Assembly (NCBI RefSeq): GCF_009647655.1
Contig: NZ_WJFD01000004.1
Coordinates: 186,001 to 250,000 of the forward strand
Direction: 5' to 3'
Source of the DNA: Chitinophaga sp. SYP-B3965
GTDB taxonomy: Bacteria > Bacteroidota > Bacteroidia > Chitinophagales > Chitinophagaceae
DNA length: 64,000 nt
Position numbers and translations under genes: made by a program. Below are positions 7,445 to 14,794 of this stretch, in pieces. Each line of letters opens with the position of its first letter. The first letter of the stretch is position 1. A model generated the notes under the pieces. It did not search any database and was not told the origin of the DNA. It was given only the letters and a program-made list of their open reading frames with translations.

Positions 7445-7483
7445 GAGATCTTTTTATTAAAAGAAACGCTCGTTGAGAAAGAC

Positions 7484-7570
7484 CTTTTCATCAGAAAAAT
7501 AATAAAAAGCGTCCCGCAGGGAATAATCTTTTCATCGAAAAAAAAACAATAAAAAAGCATCCCTACGGGA
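7484..7570. repeat. Tandem duplicated terminator module (two degenerate copies)
   Basis: Copies at 7484-7522 and 7528-7570 share CTTTTCATC, an A-rich stretch ending AATAAAAA, and a GC-rich hairpin (TCCCgcaGGGA in copy 1, GCATCCCtacGGGATG in copy 2). The pattern looks like a local duplication followed by decay of the first hairpin. Confidence 0.55.
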
Positions 7571-7579
7571 TGTTTTTTT
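7553..7579. terminator. Rho-independent terminator downstream of response regulator 2
   Basis: GCATCCC-TAC-GGGATGT is flanked by an A-run on the left and a T-run on the right, so it can act in both directions between the convergent regulator and ruvB. Confidence 0.75.
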
Positions 7580-7613
7580 ATTTTATGAGAAGGGTTGGCC
7601 AGTTGTAAAAAAT

Positions 7614-7650
7614 GAGGGCGGTCTTTTTAAAAGTCAGCCCTTCGTTTTTT
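7614..7650. terminator. Terminator between ruvB and response regulator 2
   Basis: AGGGC pairs with GCCCT, and an inner stretch of TTTT and AAAA can also pair. A T-run follows on each strand (plus 7645-7650; minus complementary to the A-run before 7613). It directly abuts the ruvB stop and is probably its terminator. Confidence 0.6.
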
Positions 7651-8696
7651 CAGAATAACATATTTGGTCCTCTTAAGGGCGTTTTGCCCATGTGGGTATA
7701 AGCTTTCTCCGTTACTTCCCTTCCCCGCGGTGTGCGTTTGAGAAACCCTTCCTGGATCAGGAATGGTTCATATACTTCTTCCAATGTTCCGGCTTCTTCT
7801 CCTACAGCCGTAGCAATCGTGGTAAGTCCAACCGGGCCGCCTTTAAAGTTTTCAATGATCACATTCAGGATCCGGTTATCCATTTCGTCCAATCCGTATT
7901 CATCTACACTCAGCGCTTTCAGGCTATACTTCGCAATCTCCATATCTATCACCCCATTCCCGATCACCTGTGCAAAATCCCGCACACGGCGCAAAAGCCC
8001 ATTGGCAATACGCGGAGTACCACGGGAGCGGCGGGCAATTTCCATCGCAGCATCTGATGTGATCTTGGTGCCCAGAATTTCTGCAGCGCGCCAGAGGATC
8101 TTTTGCAAGGTAGCGGAGTTATAATATTCCAAACGGGATTTGATCCCGAACCTGCTTAAGAGGGGAGCGGTGAGCAACCCGGAACGGGTAGTAGCACCGA
8201 TCAGTGTAAAAGGATGAAGGTTGATCTGTACAGAACGTGCATTAGGGCCGGAATCGATCATGATATCTATCCGGTAATCCTCCATGGCAGAATACAGGTA
8301 TTCCTCCACTACCGTGCTCAGGCGATGTATCTCATCTATGAACAGTACGTCTTTCGGTTCCAGGTTGGTAAGCAACCCTGCCAGATCACCGGGCTTTTCA
8401 ATAACAGGGCCGGAGGTTTCGCGGATGTTTACGCCCAGCTCATTGGAAACGATCCGGGAAAGTGTTGTTTTCCCTAAACCGGGAGGGCCATGAAAGAGGA
8501 TATGATCCAATGCTTCGTCCCGCAACTTGGCTGCCTGGATAAAGACCTTCAGGTTCACAATGATCTGTTCCTGCCCGGAAAAATCAAGGATCTCCCTGGG
8601 CCGGATCGTATTTTCGAACTCCTTCTCTGCGGCACTTAGCCGATTCTCATCTGGTCTTATGTTTGAATTGGTCATTGGATCACCTTTCGGATTCAT
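7650..8696 (-). CDS. ruvB: Holliday junction branch migration DNA helicase RuvB
   Basis: The 348-residue AAA+ ATPase drives Holliday junction migration with RuvA. Walker A is GPPGLGKTT, Walker B is LFIDEIHRL, sensor 1 lies in [10 protein letters not shown], and the C-terminal winged helix ends PLRGPNMLF. The ATG at 8694-8696 was chosen; a second ATG at 8673-8675 ([10 protein letters not shown]) gives 341 residues and is also plausible. It diverges from the M28 peptidase gene. ruvA is not in the window. Confidence 0.96.
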   Translation of the reverse strand: MNPKGDPMTNSNIRPDENRLSAAEKEFENTIRPREILDFSGQEQIIVNLKVFIQAAKLRDEALDHILFHGPPGLGKTTLSRIVSNELGVNIRETSGPVIEKPGDLAGLLTNLEPKDVLFIDEIHRLSTVVEEYLYSAMEDYRIDIMIDSGPNARSVQINLHPFTLIGATTRSGLLTAPLLSRFGIKSRLEYYNSATLQKILWRAAEILGTKITSDAAMEIARRSRGTPRIANGLLRRVRDFAQVIGNGVIDMEIAKYSLKALSVDEYGLDEMDNRILNVIIENFKGGPVGLTTIATAVGEEAGTLEEVYEPFLIQEGFLKRTPRGREVTEKAYTHMGKTPLRGPNMLF

Positions 8697-8744
8697 CAAA
8701 TGTAGTTAGAATCTAGTATTTTTAGGCAAATACAGAACCCGCTC

Positions 8745-9743
8745 ATGAAAATTAAAGTACTTAGCCTGTTCGGTTTGTTACTGGCAGGAATGATTCCATT
8801 AAAAGCACAACAGATCAATGAACAGGAAGTTAGCCGTATTATCAGTGTGCTTGCAGCAGATAGTCTGCAAGGCAGAGGTACCTATACACCTGGTATTGAG
8901 AAAGCATCTTTGTTCATAGAAGCAGAATTTGCAAAAGCCGGATTGGTACCCCTGCCGGGTGCTTCCGACTTCCGCCAGCGTTTTGCTACTGTGGGCAGAA
9001 AGATATACGCACTGGATTCTATACCTGCAGGGCAGGACCCTAAGTTCCTCCACAATGTGGCAGGTATGATCAAAGGCAGCAGCAAACCAGATGAGTATGT
9101 GATCTTTTCCGGCCACTATGATCATCTTGGCATCATAAAAGCAGATGGTACAGATAGTATTGCCAATGGTGCAGACGATGATGCGTCCGGCATTACAGCC
9201 GTGATCCTGCTGGCAGATCATTTTGCAAAACATCCCCCGGAACGCAGTGTGATCTTTGCCGCATTTACAGCAGAAGAAATGGGCGGTTTTGGTTCCCGTT
9301 ATTTTTCACTGCAACTGGACCCTGCAAAGATCATTGCCATGTTCAATATAGAAATGATCGGTAAGGAATCTAAGTTTGGAAGGAATAGCGCATTTATCAC
9401 CGGTTACGAGCGATCTGATTTTGGAAAGATCCTGCAAAAGAACCTGGATGGTTCCAGTTTTCAATTCCACCCGGACCCTTATCCGGAGCAGCGTTTATTC
9501 TATCGTTCAGATAATGCCACACTGGCTAAGTTAGGTGTGCCGGCACATACTATTTCCACTACACAGATAGATAAAGATACTTTATACCATTCCGTGAATG
9601 ATGAAATAGAGAGTATGGACATGAAGAATATCGCAGATATTATTGAAGCGATTGCCGTGAGCGCCAAGAGTATTGTGGGAGGAAAGGATGCGCCTACAAG
9701 GATTGAAGAGGAGAAGGATCGTGCTCCGGTGAAGGCACAATAG
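8745..9743 (+). CDS. M28 family zinc aminopeptidase, exported
   Basis: The 332-residue protein has an N-terminal signal peptide (cleavage likely after LKAQ, residue 22). The metallopeptidase core carries the expected zinc ligands and catalytic acids: His in SGHYDHLG, Asp in GADDDASG, the Glu pair in TAEEMGG, and the C-terminal His in HSVNDE. Family members remove N-terminal residues from peptides and are typically periplasmic or secreted. Its exact specificity is unknown. It is followed by a strong bidirectional terminator and appears to be monocistronic. Confidence 0.9.
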   Translation: MKIKVLSLFGLLLAGMIPLKAQQINEQEVSRIISVLAADSLQGRGTYTPGIEKASLFIEAEFAKAGLVPLPGASDFRQRFATVGRKIYALDSIPAGQDPKFLHNVAGMIKGSSKPDEYVIFSGHYDHLGIIKADGTDSIANGADDDASGITAVILLADHFAKHPPERSVIFAAFTAEEMGGFGSRYFSLQLDPAKIIAMFNIEMIGKESKFGRNSAFITGYERSDFGKILQKNLDGSSFQFHPDPYPEQRLFYRSDNATLAKLGVPAHTISTTQIDKDTLYHSVNDEIESMDMKNIADIIEAIAVSAKSIVGGKDAPTRIEEEKDRAPVKAQ

Positions 9744-9753
9744 CAAATTTTTT

Positions 9754-9798
9754 AAAAAAGGGTGTTCTCTTCACTAGAAAGAGAACACCCTTTTTTTT
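9754..9798. terminator. Strong bidirectional Rho-independent terminator
   Basis: Perfect 12-base arms (9760-9771 and 9779-9790) with a 7-base loop are flanked by an A-run and an 8-base T-run. It serves both the M28 gene and the convergent gene ending at 9797. Confidence 0.9.
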
Positions 9799-10660
9799 AT
9801 TTATCTAAAGTAAGGTTGGCGATCTGTGCAAAGTGGTCTGAAGCAAATAAGCCAGCCCATGATTGTGTGAGGCAGGCATGTTGCCATACTGTCCATTTTC
9901 CACCTTTCAGGAAAATATAATCGATCGGTTCGGTACCTATCTCTTTTGCCTGGAAACCACTGAAAGTACTGGTAGGCCCGTAATGCGGCGTTTTGCTCAG
10001 GAATTTTGCATCTTTCAGGTGTAAGGGATTTTTAGTATCCACGATCACCTGGATCGGCTCATCATTTGGCTTGGAGTTGAAATCTCCCGTGATCACAACA
10101 GGCATTTTCCCTGCTATCTGATCTACTTTTTGCAGCAGCAGTTTAGCGCTTTCGCGGCGGGCGATGGGGCCTCTGTGATCAAAGTGTGTGTTGAAATGAT
10201 AGAATTCTTTTTTTGTTTTTCTATCCCGGAAGCGGGCATAGGTAACAATGCGGGGGAGCATGGCATCCCAGCCTTTGCTGCCCACTTTATCAGGTGTTTC
10301 AGAAAGCCAGAAAGTTTTTGAATCTAACAACTGGAGGCGGATGGTATCATAAAAGATGGCGGATAGTTCTCCTTTTTTATCACCATCGTCCCGGCCTACA
10401 CCTACATGTTTATATTGCGTGAGGGCTTCAGAAAGATCAGTGATCTGACCCCAGAGGGCTTCCTGCAGGCCAATGGTATGCGGGTGATGGAAGAGTATCT
10501 GTGAGGATACTTTATCCTTGCGGTTTGGCCATGCATTGATACTGTCTCCGGCGTTATTGTAGCGGATGTTAAAGGTCATTACCTGCAGGCTGTTGTCCTG
10601 TGCCATGGCTGAAACAGCAATGAAAAGGCATAACAGGAATGTAGATGTGGCTTTTTTCAT
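9797..10660 (-). CDS. Endonuclease/exonuclease/phosphatase family protein, exported
   Basis: The 287-residue product begins MKKATSTFLLCLFIAVSAMAQ, a clear signal peptide, followed by the EEP fold. Family motifs are VMTFNIRYNN, the Glu-containing IGLQEALWGQ, TGDFNSKP and the terminal SDHFAQIA with the catalytic Asp-His. Exported relatives include sphingomyelinase-like and endonuclease-like hydrolases, so the substrate (phosphodiester lipid, nucleotide or nucleic acid) cannot be assigned. The ATG at 10658-10660 gives the cleanest signal peptide; a TTG nine bases upstream is less likely. Confidence 0.88.
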   Translation of the reverse strand: MKKATSTFLLCLFIAVSAMAQDNSLQVMTFNIRYNNAGDSINAWPNRKDKVSSQILFHHPHTIGLQEALWGQITDLSEALTQYKHVGVGRDDGDKKGELSAIFYDTIRLQLLDSKTFWLSETPDKVGSKGWDAMLPRIVTYARFRDRKTKKEFYHFNTHFDHRGPIARRESAKLLLQKVDQIAGKMPVVITGDFNSKPNDEPIQVIVDTKNPLHLKDAKFLSKTPHYGPTSTFSGFQAKEIGTEPIDYIFLKGGKWTVWQHACLTQSWAGLFASDHFAQIANLTLDK

Positions 10661-10766
10661 AATAAACAAGATAGTGTTTTTAAGCTCGATTTTCTAAGAG
10701 TGATATATTGTTGCTGAAAGTGATAAAGTGTTCGGGTATTTCGAGTGCATACTATACATTTTGAAA

Positions 10767-10774
10767 TAGATTTG
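10767..10774 (+). promoter_or_regulatory. Putative promoter -7 box (TAGATTTG) for the HicB/HicA-like pair
   Basis: An exact TAnnTTTG match ends 21 bases before the HicB-like ATG, in an AT-rich stretch. Confidence 0.4.
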
Positions 10775-10795
10775 ATATTATAAAATCATTACCAG

Positions 10796-11170
10796 ATGCC
10801 TAAGATAATTTCAGTAAGCGGGATGCCTGTCAGGAGTACTTATCTTCCGGGGATACTCTTTAAGGATGATCAGTCTTATTACCACGCGCATGTTCCGTCA
10901 CTGGATATTACGGGGTATGGTAGTACGAAAGAAGCAGCGAAGGATTCGTTGCTGGTAACCATGAAAACTTATTTTGAGAAACTGATGCAGGAACGTGGAT
11001 TGCTCAAAGACCTGCAGGAACTTGGCTGGATGATAGGGCCCCATGATATTGTACCACCTGATCTTTTGAAGAGTGGTTTAGGCGGTCTGGAAAAATGTAT
11101 TGAAAACGGGGCCAGTGTTTACCAGATCGGTTGCCGGATAAAGTGGCCGGAGGGAGGATTGTTCAGATGA
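10796..11170 (+). CDS. HicB-like antitoxin
   Basis: The 124-residue protein has the HicB/UPF0150 fold signature near its N-terminus: ILFKDDQSYYHAHVPSLD, then GYGSTKEAAKDSL. This is a degenerate RNase H-like fold that binds HicA toxins. A C-terminal extension (about residues 70-124) has no obvious DNA-binding helix-turn-helix, so autorepression is uncertain. The HicA-like gene follows after a 33-base gap. The order (antitoxin first) is the reverse of the classical hicAB layout. The assignment is by motif pattern and pairing with the neighbour. Confidence 0.7.
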   Translation: MPKIISVSGMPVRSTYLPGILFKDDQSYYHAHVPSLDITGYGSTKEAAKDSLLVTMKTYFEKLMQERGLLKDLQELGWMIGPHDIVPPDLLKSGLGGLEKCIENGASVYQIGCRIKWPEGGLFR

Positions 11171-11203
11171 TTAAATTGTATTGTTAACCCATAAAAACAC
11201 ACT

Positions 11204-11485
11204 ATGAATTTTATTGCTTTATCTGATGTGCCACTGGATGTTTTCCGGTCCTTCTTACAGGAGCAGGGATATCGTTTTGGATGTATTCCCTCCGGGCATG
11301 AGAAGTGGTGTAAAAAAGGAAAACTGCGGCCCATTGTTATAAGGATGCATGCAGATCCTGTGCCCGCGTATATTATAATGAATGCATTAAGGGCAATGGG
11401 AGTAGCAGTAGGTGAGCTGCTGCATTTTCTGGAGATGAAACGTTATGCTATAAAAAATGGGCCGGATATACCGGCCCATTCGTAA
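11204..11485 (+). CDS. HicA-like mRNA interferase toxin
   Basis: The 93-residue protein resembles the HicA/YcfA double-stranded-RNA-binding fold. It has FLQEQGYRFGCIPSGHEKW, containing the Gly-His that holds the catalytic histidine, then RPIVIRMHADPV and a helical end LRAMGVAVGELLHFLE. HicA toxins cleave mRNA when not bound by HicB. The conserved histidine in SGHEKW is present, so the protein could be active. The last 30 bases of the gene form the terminator hairpin of the convergent protease gene, which constrains the C-terminus. The family call is moderate because the sequence is divergent. Confidence 0.65.
   Translation: MNFIALSDVPLDVFRSFLQEQGYRFGCIPSGHEKWCKKGKLRPIVIRMHADPVPAYIIMNALRAMGVAVGELLHFLEMKRYAIKNGPDIPAHS
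11452..11480 (-). terminator. Rho-independent terminator of the S41 protease gene, inside the hicA-like 3' end
   Basis: AATGGGCCGG-ATATA-CCGGCCCATT has perfect 10-base arms. On the minus strand it is followed by a run of six Ts. It lies 12 bases beyond the protease stop and within the last codons of the HicA-like gene. Confidence 0.8.
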
Positions 11486-11492
11486 GGATATT

Positions 11493-14400
11493 TTATTTCA
11501 GGTCTTTTAATATTTCCTGTACAGCTCTTTCCAGTTGGGGGTCTTTGTCTTCCAGCCGGTCTGTAAAGGAGGTCTTTACATAGATGTCTGGCGCTACGCC
11601 TTCTTTCTCCAGGTTCTTGCCATCCAGGGTATAACATCCCCAGGAAGGTAAGCGATAGAAAGATCCGTCTACCAGTCCTTTGCCGGAAGTGAAAATGATC
11701 CAGCGGTAAGATTCTGTACCAATGATCTTACCCAGTTTGAGGGCTTTGAAACCAGCAGCCGTCATTTCTGCATCGCTGAGGGATTGCTCATTGATCAGTA
11801 ATACAATGGGTTTACCTGCAGGTGCAAAGTTGGGTTGCGGAGATAATTTTCCTCCGCGATATTGCCATTGCAGGTAAGGGCGTTGGGAGAGGAATTTCAA
11901 TACTTCATCGTGCACATTACCGCCGGTATTGTAACGGAGGTCCAGGATCAGCGCATCTTTGCTGTCCAGTTTGGCGGCCATGTCAATGAGGAATTTTTCC
12001 AGTTCGCCACCACCCATGTTCTTCATGTAAGTGTATGCGATCTTGTTGTTGCTGAGTTTGTCTACGCGTAACTGGTTGTCGTAGATCCATTCATCGTAGA
12101 GCTGTGTGCTATTGGCATAGAAGTTTTGCGGATGCAGTCTTACATCGTAAGGTTTACCGTCCCGCTCAAATGTAAGCGTGATCTCTCTTTCCATCGCCGG
12201 GCGTGTAAAGTAGAGGTCCCTGTTGCGGTTTTTGTCTACAGTAACGCCGTTTACTTTGGTCAATACATCACCGCTGCGTACCGTTACACTTTGCTTGTCT
12301 GCATTACTGTTTGCCAGTATGCGGGATACAGTATATGGTTGCTTTGGTTCAAAGAGGATACCCGTTTCCATGGTGCGGTAACTGAGTGTGATGTTCTCTT
12401 CTGCGCCAAAGGAATTGAAGCCCAGATGCGAAGAGTTCAGTTCGCCCAGCAGGTCGTTCAGCATGATGCGGAGGTCTGCCCGGTTATTGAGGTAAGGAAG
12501 ATATTTGCCGTATTGGTCCCGTAGCTTAGCCCAATTGGCGCCATGGAATTCTGCATTGTAGAAGTTCTCTTCCACATTGGCCCAGGTTTCGTAAAAGATC
12601 TGGTCAAATTCCTGGCGGAGATTGCGATAGAAGGATTGGCCGATATCGATCTTGTCTACTTTGTTGGCGTCTGCATTTAACTTGTGAATGTTGCCGCCTA
12701 CCAGTATGAAGAGTTTGCCGTCCACTTCTTTTATTTCATCTACACCGGATTCGGTACCTACTATCCTATCCGTCTTAGGCGCTTCAAATGGTTCCAGTAC
12801 TGTTTTCCAGGCACTGAATCGTCCGTCTGCATGGTTGGATACATAGTAGATAGTGGTTTTGTCGCCCTTTTGCGAAACATGCATTGGGCCATATTGTGTG
12901 CCAAAATCAGGACTGATCCTTTCAACGCGTTCCATGATCCGGGCAGTATTAATATTGATGGTATTAGGTGCCGGAACAGGTTTGGTCGTATCTTTTTTGT
13001 CGTCTTTCTTATCATCTTTCTTCTCGTCCTTTTTCTCTTCTTTTTTGAAGAGTTCATCAAACTTGTCCGCGCGGAAAGGATCATCGAATTTATCCAATGC
13101 AACGCGGTATACTTTGGCATTGTTCAGGCCAAAAGGATAAGCCGGTTTGGTGCGGGAAGAAGTGAAATAGATATATTTCCCGTCAGGAGACCATATGGGA
13201 TTTGTTTCTGTAACCCCTGTATTGGTAAGGTTTGTGGTAGTGTTCTTTTTCAGGTTATGTACCAGCACGTCCTGTTCAAAATTGCGGTAAGCAGTGAAGA
13301 GTACATACTCGTCGTTAGGAGAGAAAGTGGGTTCTGAATTCTGGAAGGCCCAGATCTCATCTTTCACAATGGTTTTGGATTCCAGTGTTTTGAGGTCCAT
13401 TACCCGTACTTCGTCACGGCCGCTGAGGTATACTGCCTGCGTGCGGTTTTTGTTAGTGTTCAGCGAACGGTTATTTCTTTTGTCGCTGGTATGTTGTTTA
13501 GGTGTGCCGTTCCCGTCTGCAGCAACAGTAAACCAGTTCAGGTAACCATCCACGGTTTGGTTAAAAAGCAGCGTGCGGTTATCTGCCAGCCATTGCACCT
13601 GTACGGCGCGTTCTGCAGAACGGGGGATCTGGCGTATGAACTTACCGTCGATATCAGAAACAAAGATCTCTCCCCTGGAAATGAAAGCGAGTTTCTTGCC
13701 ATCAGGAGAAACATCATAATAAGAGATCCTGTCCCGCACTTCAAAGCCTTGTTCTTTAGGCAATACAAGGTTGCGGAAAAGGTTCAGTTCCAGTTTTTCT
13801 GATTTGCCGGAAGCTATATCATACAGCCATACCTGGTAATCTTTTTCGAAAACCACTTTGCCGCCATTAGCGTTTGCGAAAGGACGTTTGATAGAAGTAG
13901 GGAAATTGGTGAGGGCCTTTTTCTGGCCGTTCGCAAAAGTATAGAGATTGTATTCCCCATTGGCTTCGTCAGACGCAAAGAAGACCTCTCCTTTCCGGTT
14001 GATGGTAGGCCACATGTCTTTACCGATGTATGTTGTATAACGTTTGTATGCTTTGGTGGCAGGAATATAAGACTGGATATCAGGGTTGAACTCACCTTTA
14101 TACCTTTTACGGTTAGCGGCATTGCTGCTTTCCCAGGTATCGTTGAAGAACAGTTCACCACTGGTAGGATGTTCCGTTACATTGTGAATGAGGTTGAAGA
14201 AATGATCAAATACCCTTACCGGTGTAGTACCTTCTATGCTTACTTTAAAGCTGGTAGTATTGCCCTCCCGGCCGGAAGTAATGTAAACAGATTTGGAATC
14301 CCAACTCCAGGATTCCAGCTGATCACCTGCTTCATGCACCGTGAGTTGTTTTACTTCCCCGCCCTCTATGGGTAACAGGAAGATATCCGCATTGCCATAC

Positions 14401-14654
14401 TGGTAGGCCGTAAAGGCAATCCACTTGCCGTCCGGGGATACTTTTGGTGCTATCTCAGTTCCCTGCATGGCGGTGAGGCGCACTGCCTGAGGGTTTTGTA
14501 CATCTGCTTTCCAAAGGTCTCCTTCATAGCTGAAAACAACAGTTTTGCCATCCGGGGTTAACGTTGGATAAGTAGTGAAATAGGTTGCTGTGCTCTGGGC
14601 AATGGCCGGCAGGGATAAAGCGGTGGCCAGCATGCCTGTAAGTAAGGATCTCAT
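11493..14654 (-). CDS. Tricorn-like S41 family peptidase, exported
   Basis: The 1053-residue product has a signal peptide (MRSLLTGMLATALSLPAIAQ), then an N-terminal beta-propeller of TolB/WD-like repeats with recurring phrases such as LTPDGKTVVFSYEGDLW, VSPDGKWIAFTA and WSPDGKYIYFTSS. A Lys/Asp-rich low-complexity linker follows at about residues 533-555. A PDZ-like segment (about 735-810, DVLTKVNGV) precedes the C-terminal S41 serine protease domain, with the nucleophile in NEQSLSDAEM near residue 956. This layout matches Tricorn protease homologues that degrade peptides. The ATG at 14652-14654 gives the signal peptide; an upstream extension is unlikely. Confidence 0.9.
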   Translation of the reverse strand: MRSLLTGMLATALSLPAIAQSTATYFTTYPTLTPDGKTVVFSYEGDLWKADVQNPQAVRLTAMQGTEIAPKVSPDGKWIAFTAYQYGNADIFLLPIEGGEVKQLTVHEAGDQLESWSWDSKSVYITSGREGNTTSFKVSIEGTTPVRVFDHFFNLIHNVTEHPTSGELFFNDTWESSNAANRKRYKGEFNPDIQSYIPATKAYKRYTTYIGKDMWPTINRKGEVFFASDEANGEYNLYTFANGQKKALTNFPTSIKRPFANANGGKVVFEKDYQVWLYDIASGKSEKLELNLFRNLVLPKEQGFEVRDRISYYDVSPDGKKLAFISRGEIFVSDIDGKFIRQIPRSAERAVQVQWLADNRTLLFNQTVDGYLNWFTVAADGNGTPKQHTSDKRNNRSLNTNKNRTQAVYLSGRDEVRVMDLKTLESKTIVKDEIWAFQNSEPTFSPNDEYVLFTAYRNFEQDVLVHNLKKNTTTNLTNTGVTETNPIWSPDGKYIYFTSSRTKPAYPFGLNNAKVYRVALDKFDDPFRADKFDELFKKEEKKDEKKDDKKDDKKDTTKPVPAPNTININTARIMERVERISPDFGTQYGPMHVSQKGDKTTIYYVSNHADGRFSAWKTVLEPFEAPKTDRIVGTESGVDEIKEVDGKLFILVGGNIHKLNADANKVDKIDIGQSFYRNLRQEFDQIFYETWANVEENFYNAEFHGANWAKLRDQYGKYLPYLNNRADLRIMLNDLLGELNSSHLGFNSFGAEENITLSYRTMETGILFEPKQPYTVSRILANSNADKQSVTVRSGDVLTKVNGVTVDKNRNRDLYFTRPAMEREITLTFERDGKPYDVRLHPQNFYANSTQLYDEWIYDNQLRVDKLSNNKIAYTYMKNMGGGELEKFLIDMAAKLDSKDALILDLRYNTGGNVHDEVLKFLSQRPYLQWQYRGGKLSPQPNFAPAGKPIVLLINEQSLSDAEMTAAGFKALKLGKIIGTESYRWIIFTSGKGLVDGSFYRLPSWGCYTLDGKNLEKEGVAPDIYVKTSFTDRLEDKDPQLERAVQEILKDLK

Positions 14655-14730
14655 GAAGGGTTTATTTTGGTTGCGACAGTAAATTAAGAAGGAATTGGCG
14701 GTTATAGAAACCATTCATCCAAATATAGGT

Positions 14731-14772
14731 AAAAAACAGGGGCAGGTTCAGCACCAGCGCTGAATCTGCCCC
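14731..14772 (-). terminator. Rho-independent terminator of leuS
   Basis: GGGGCAGgTTCAGC pairs with GCTGAAtCTGCCCC. On the minus strand the hairpin is followed by a T-run (plus A-run at 14731-14736). It lies about 22 bases after the leuS stop. Confidence 0.85.
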
Positions 14773-14794
14773 ATAAGTATTATGCTTAAAATGG

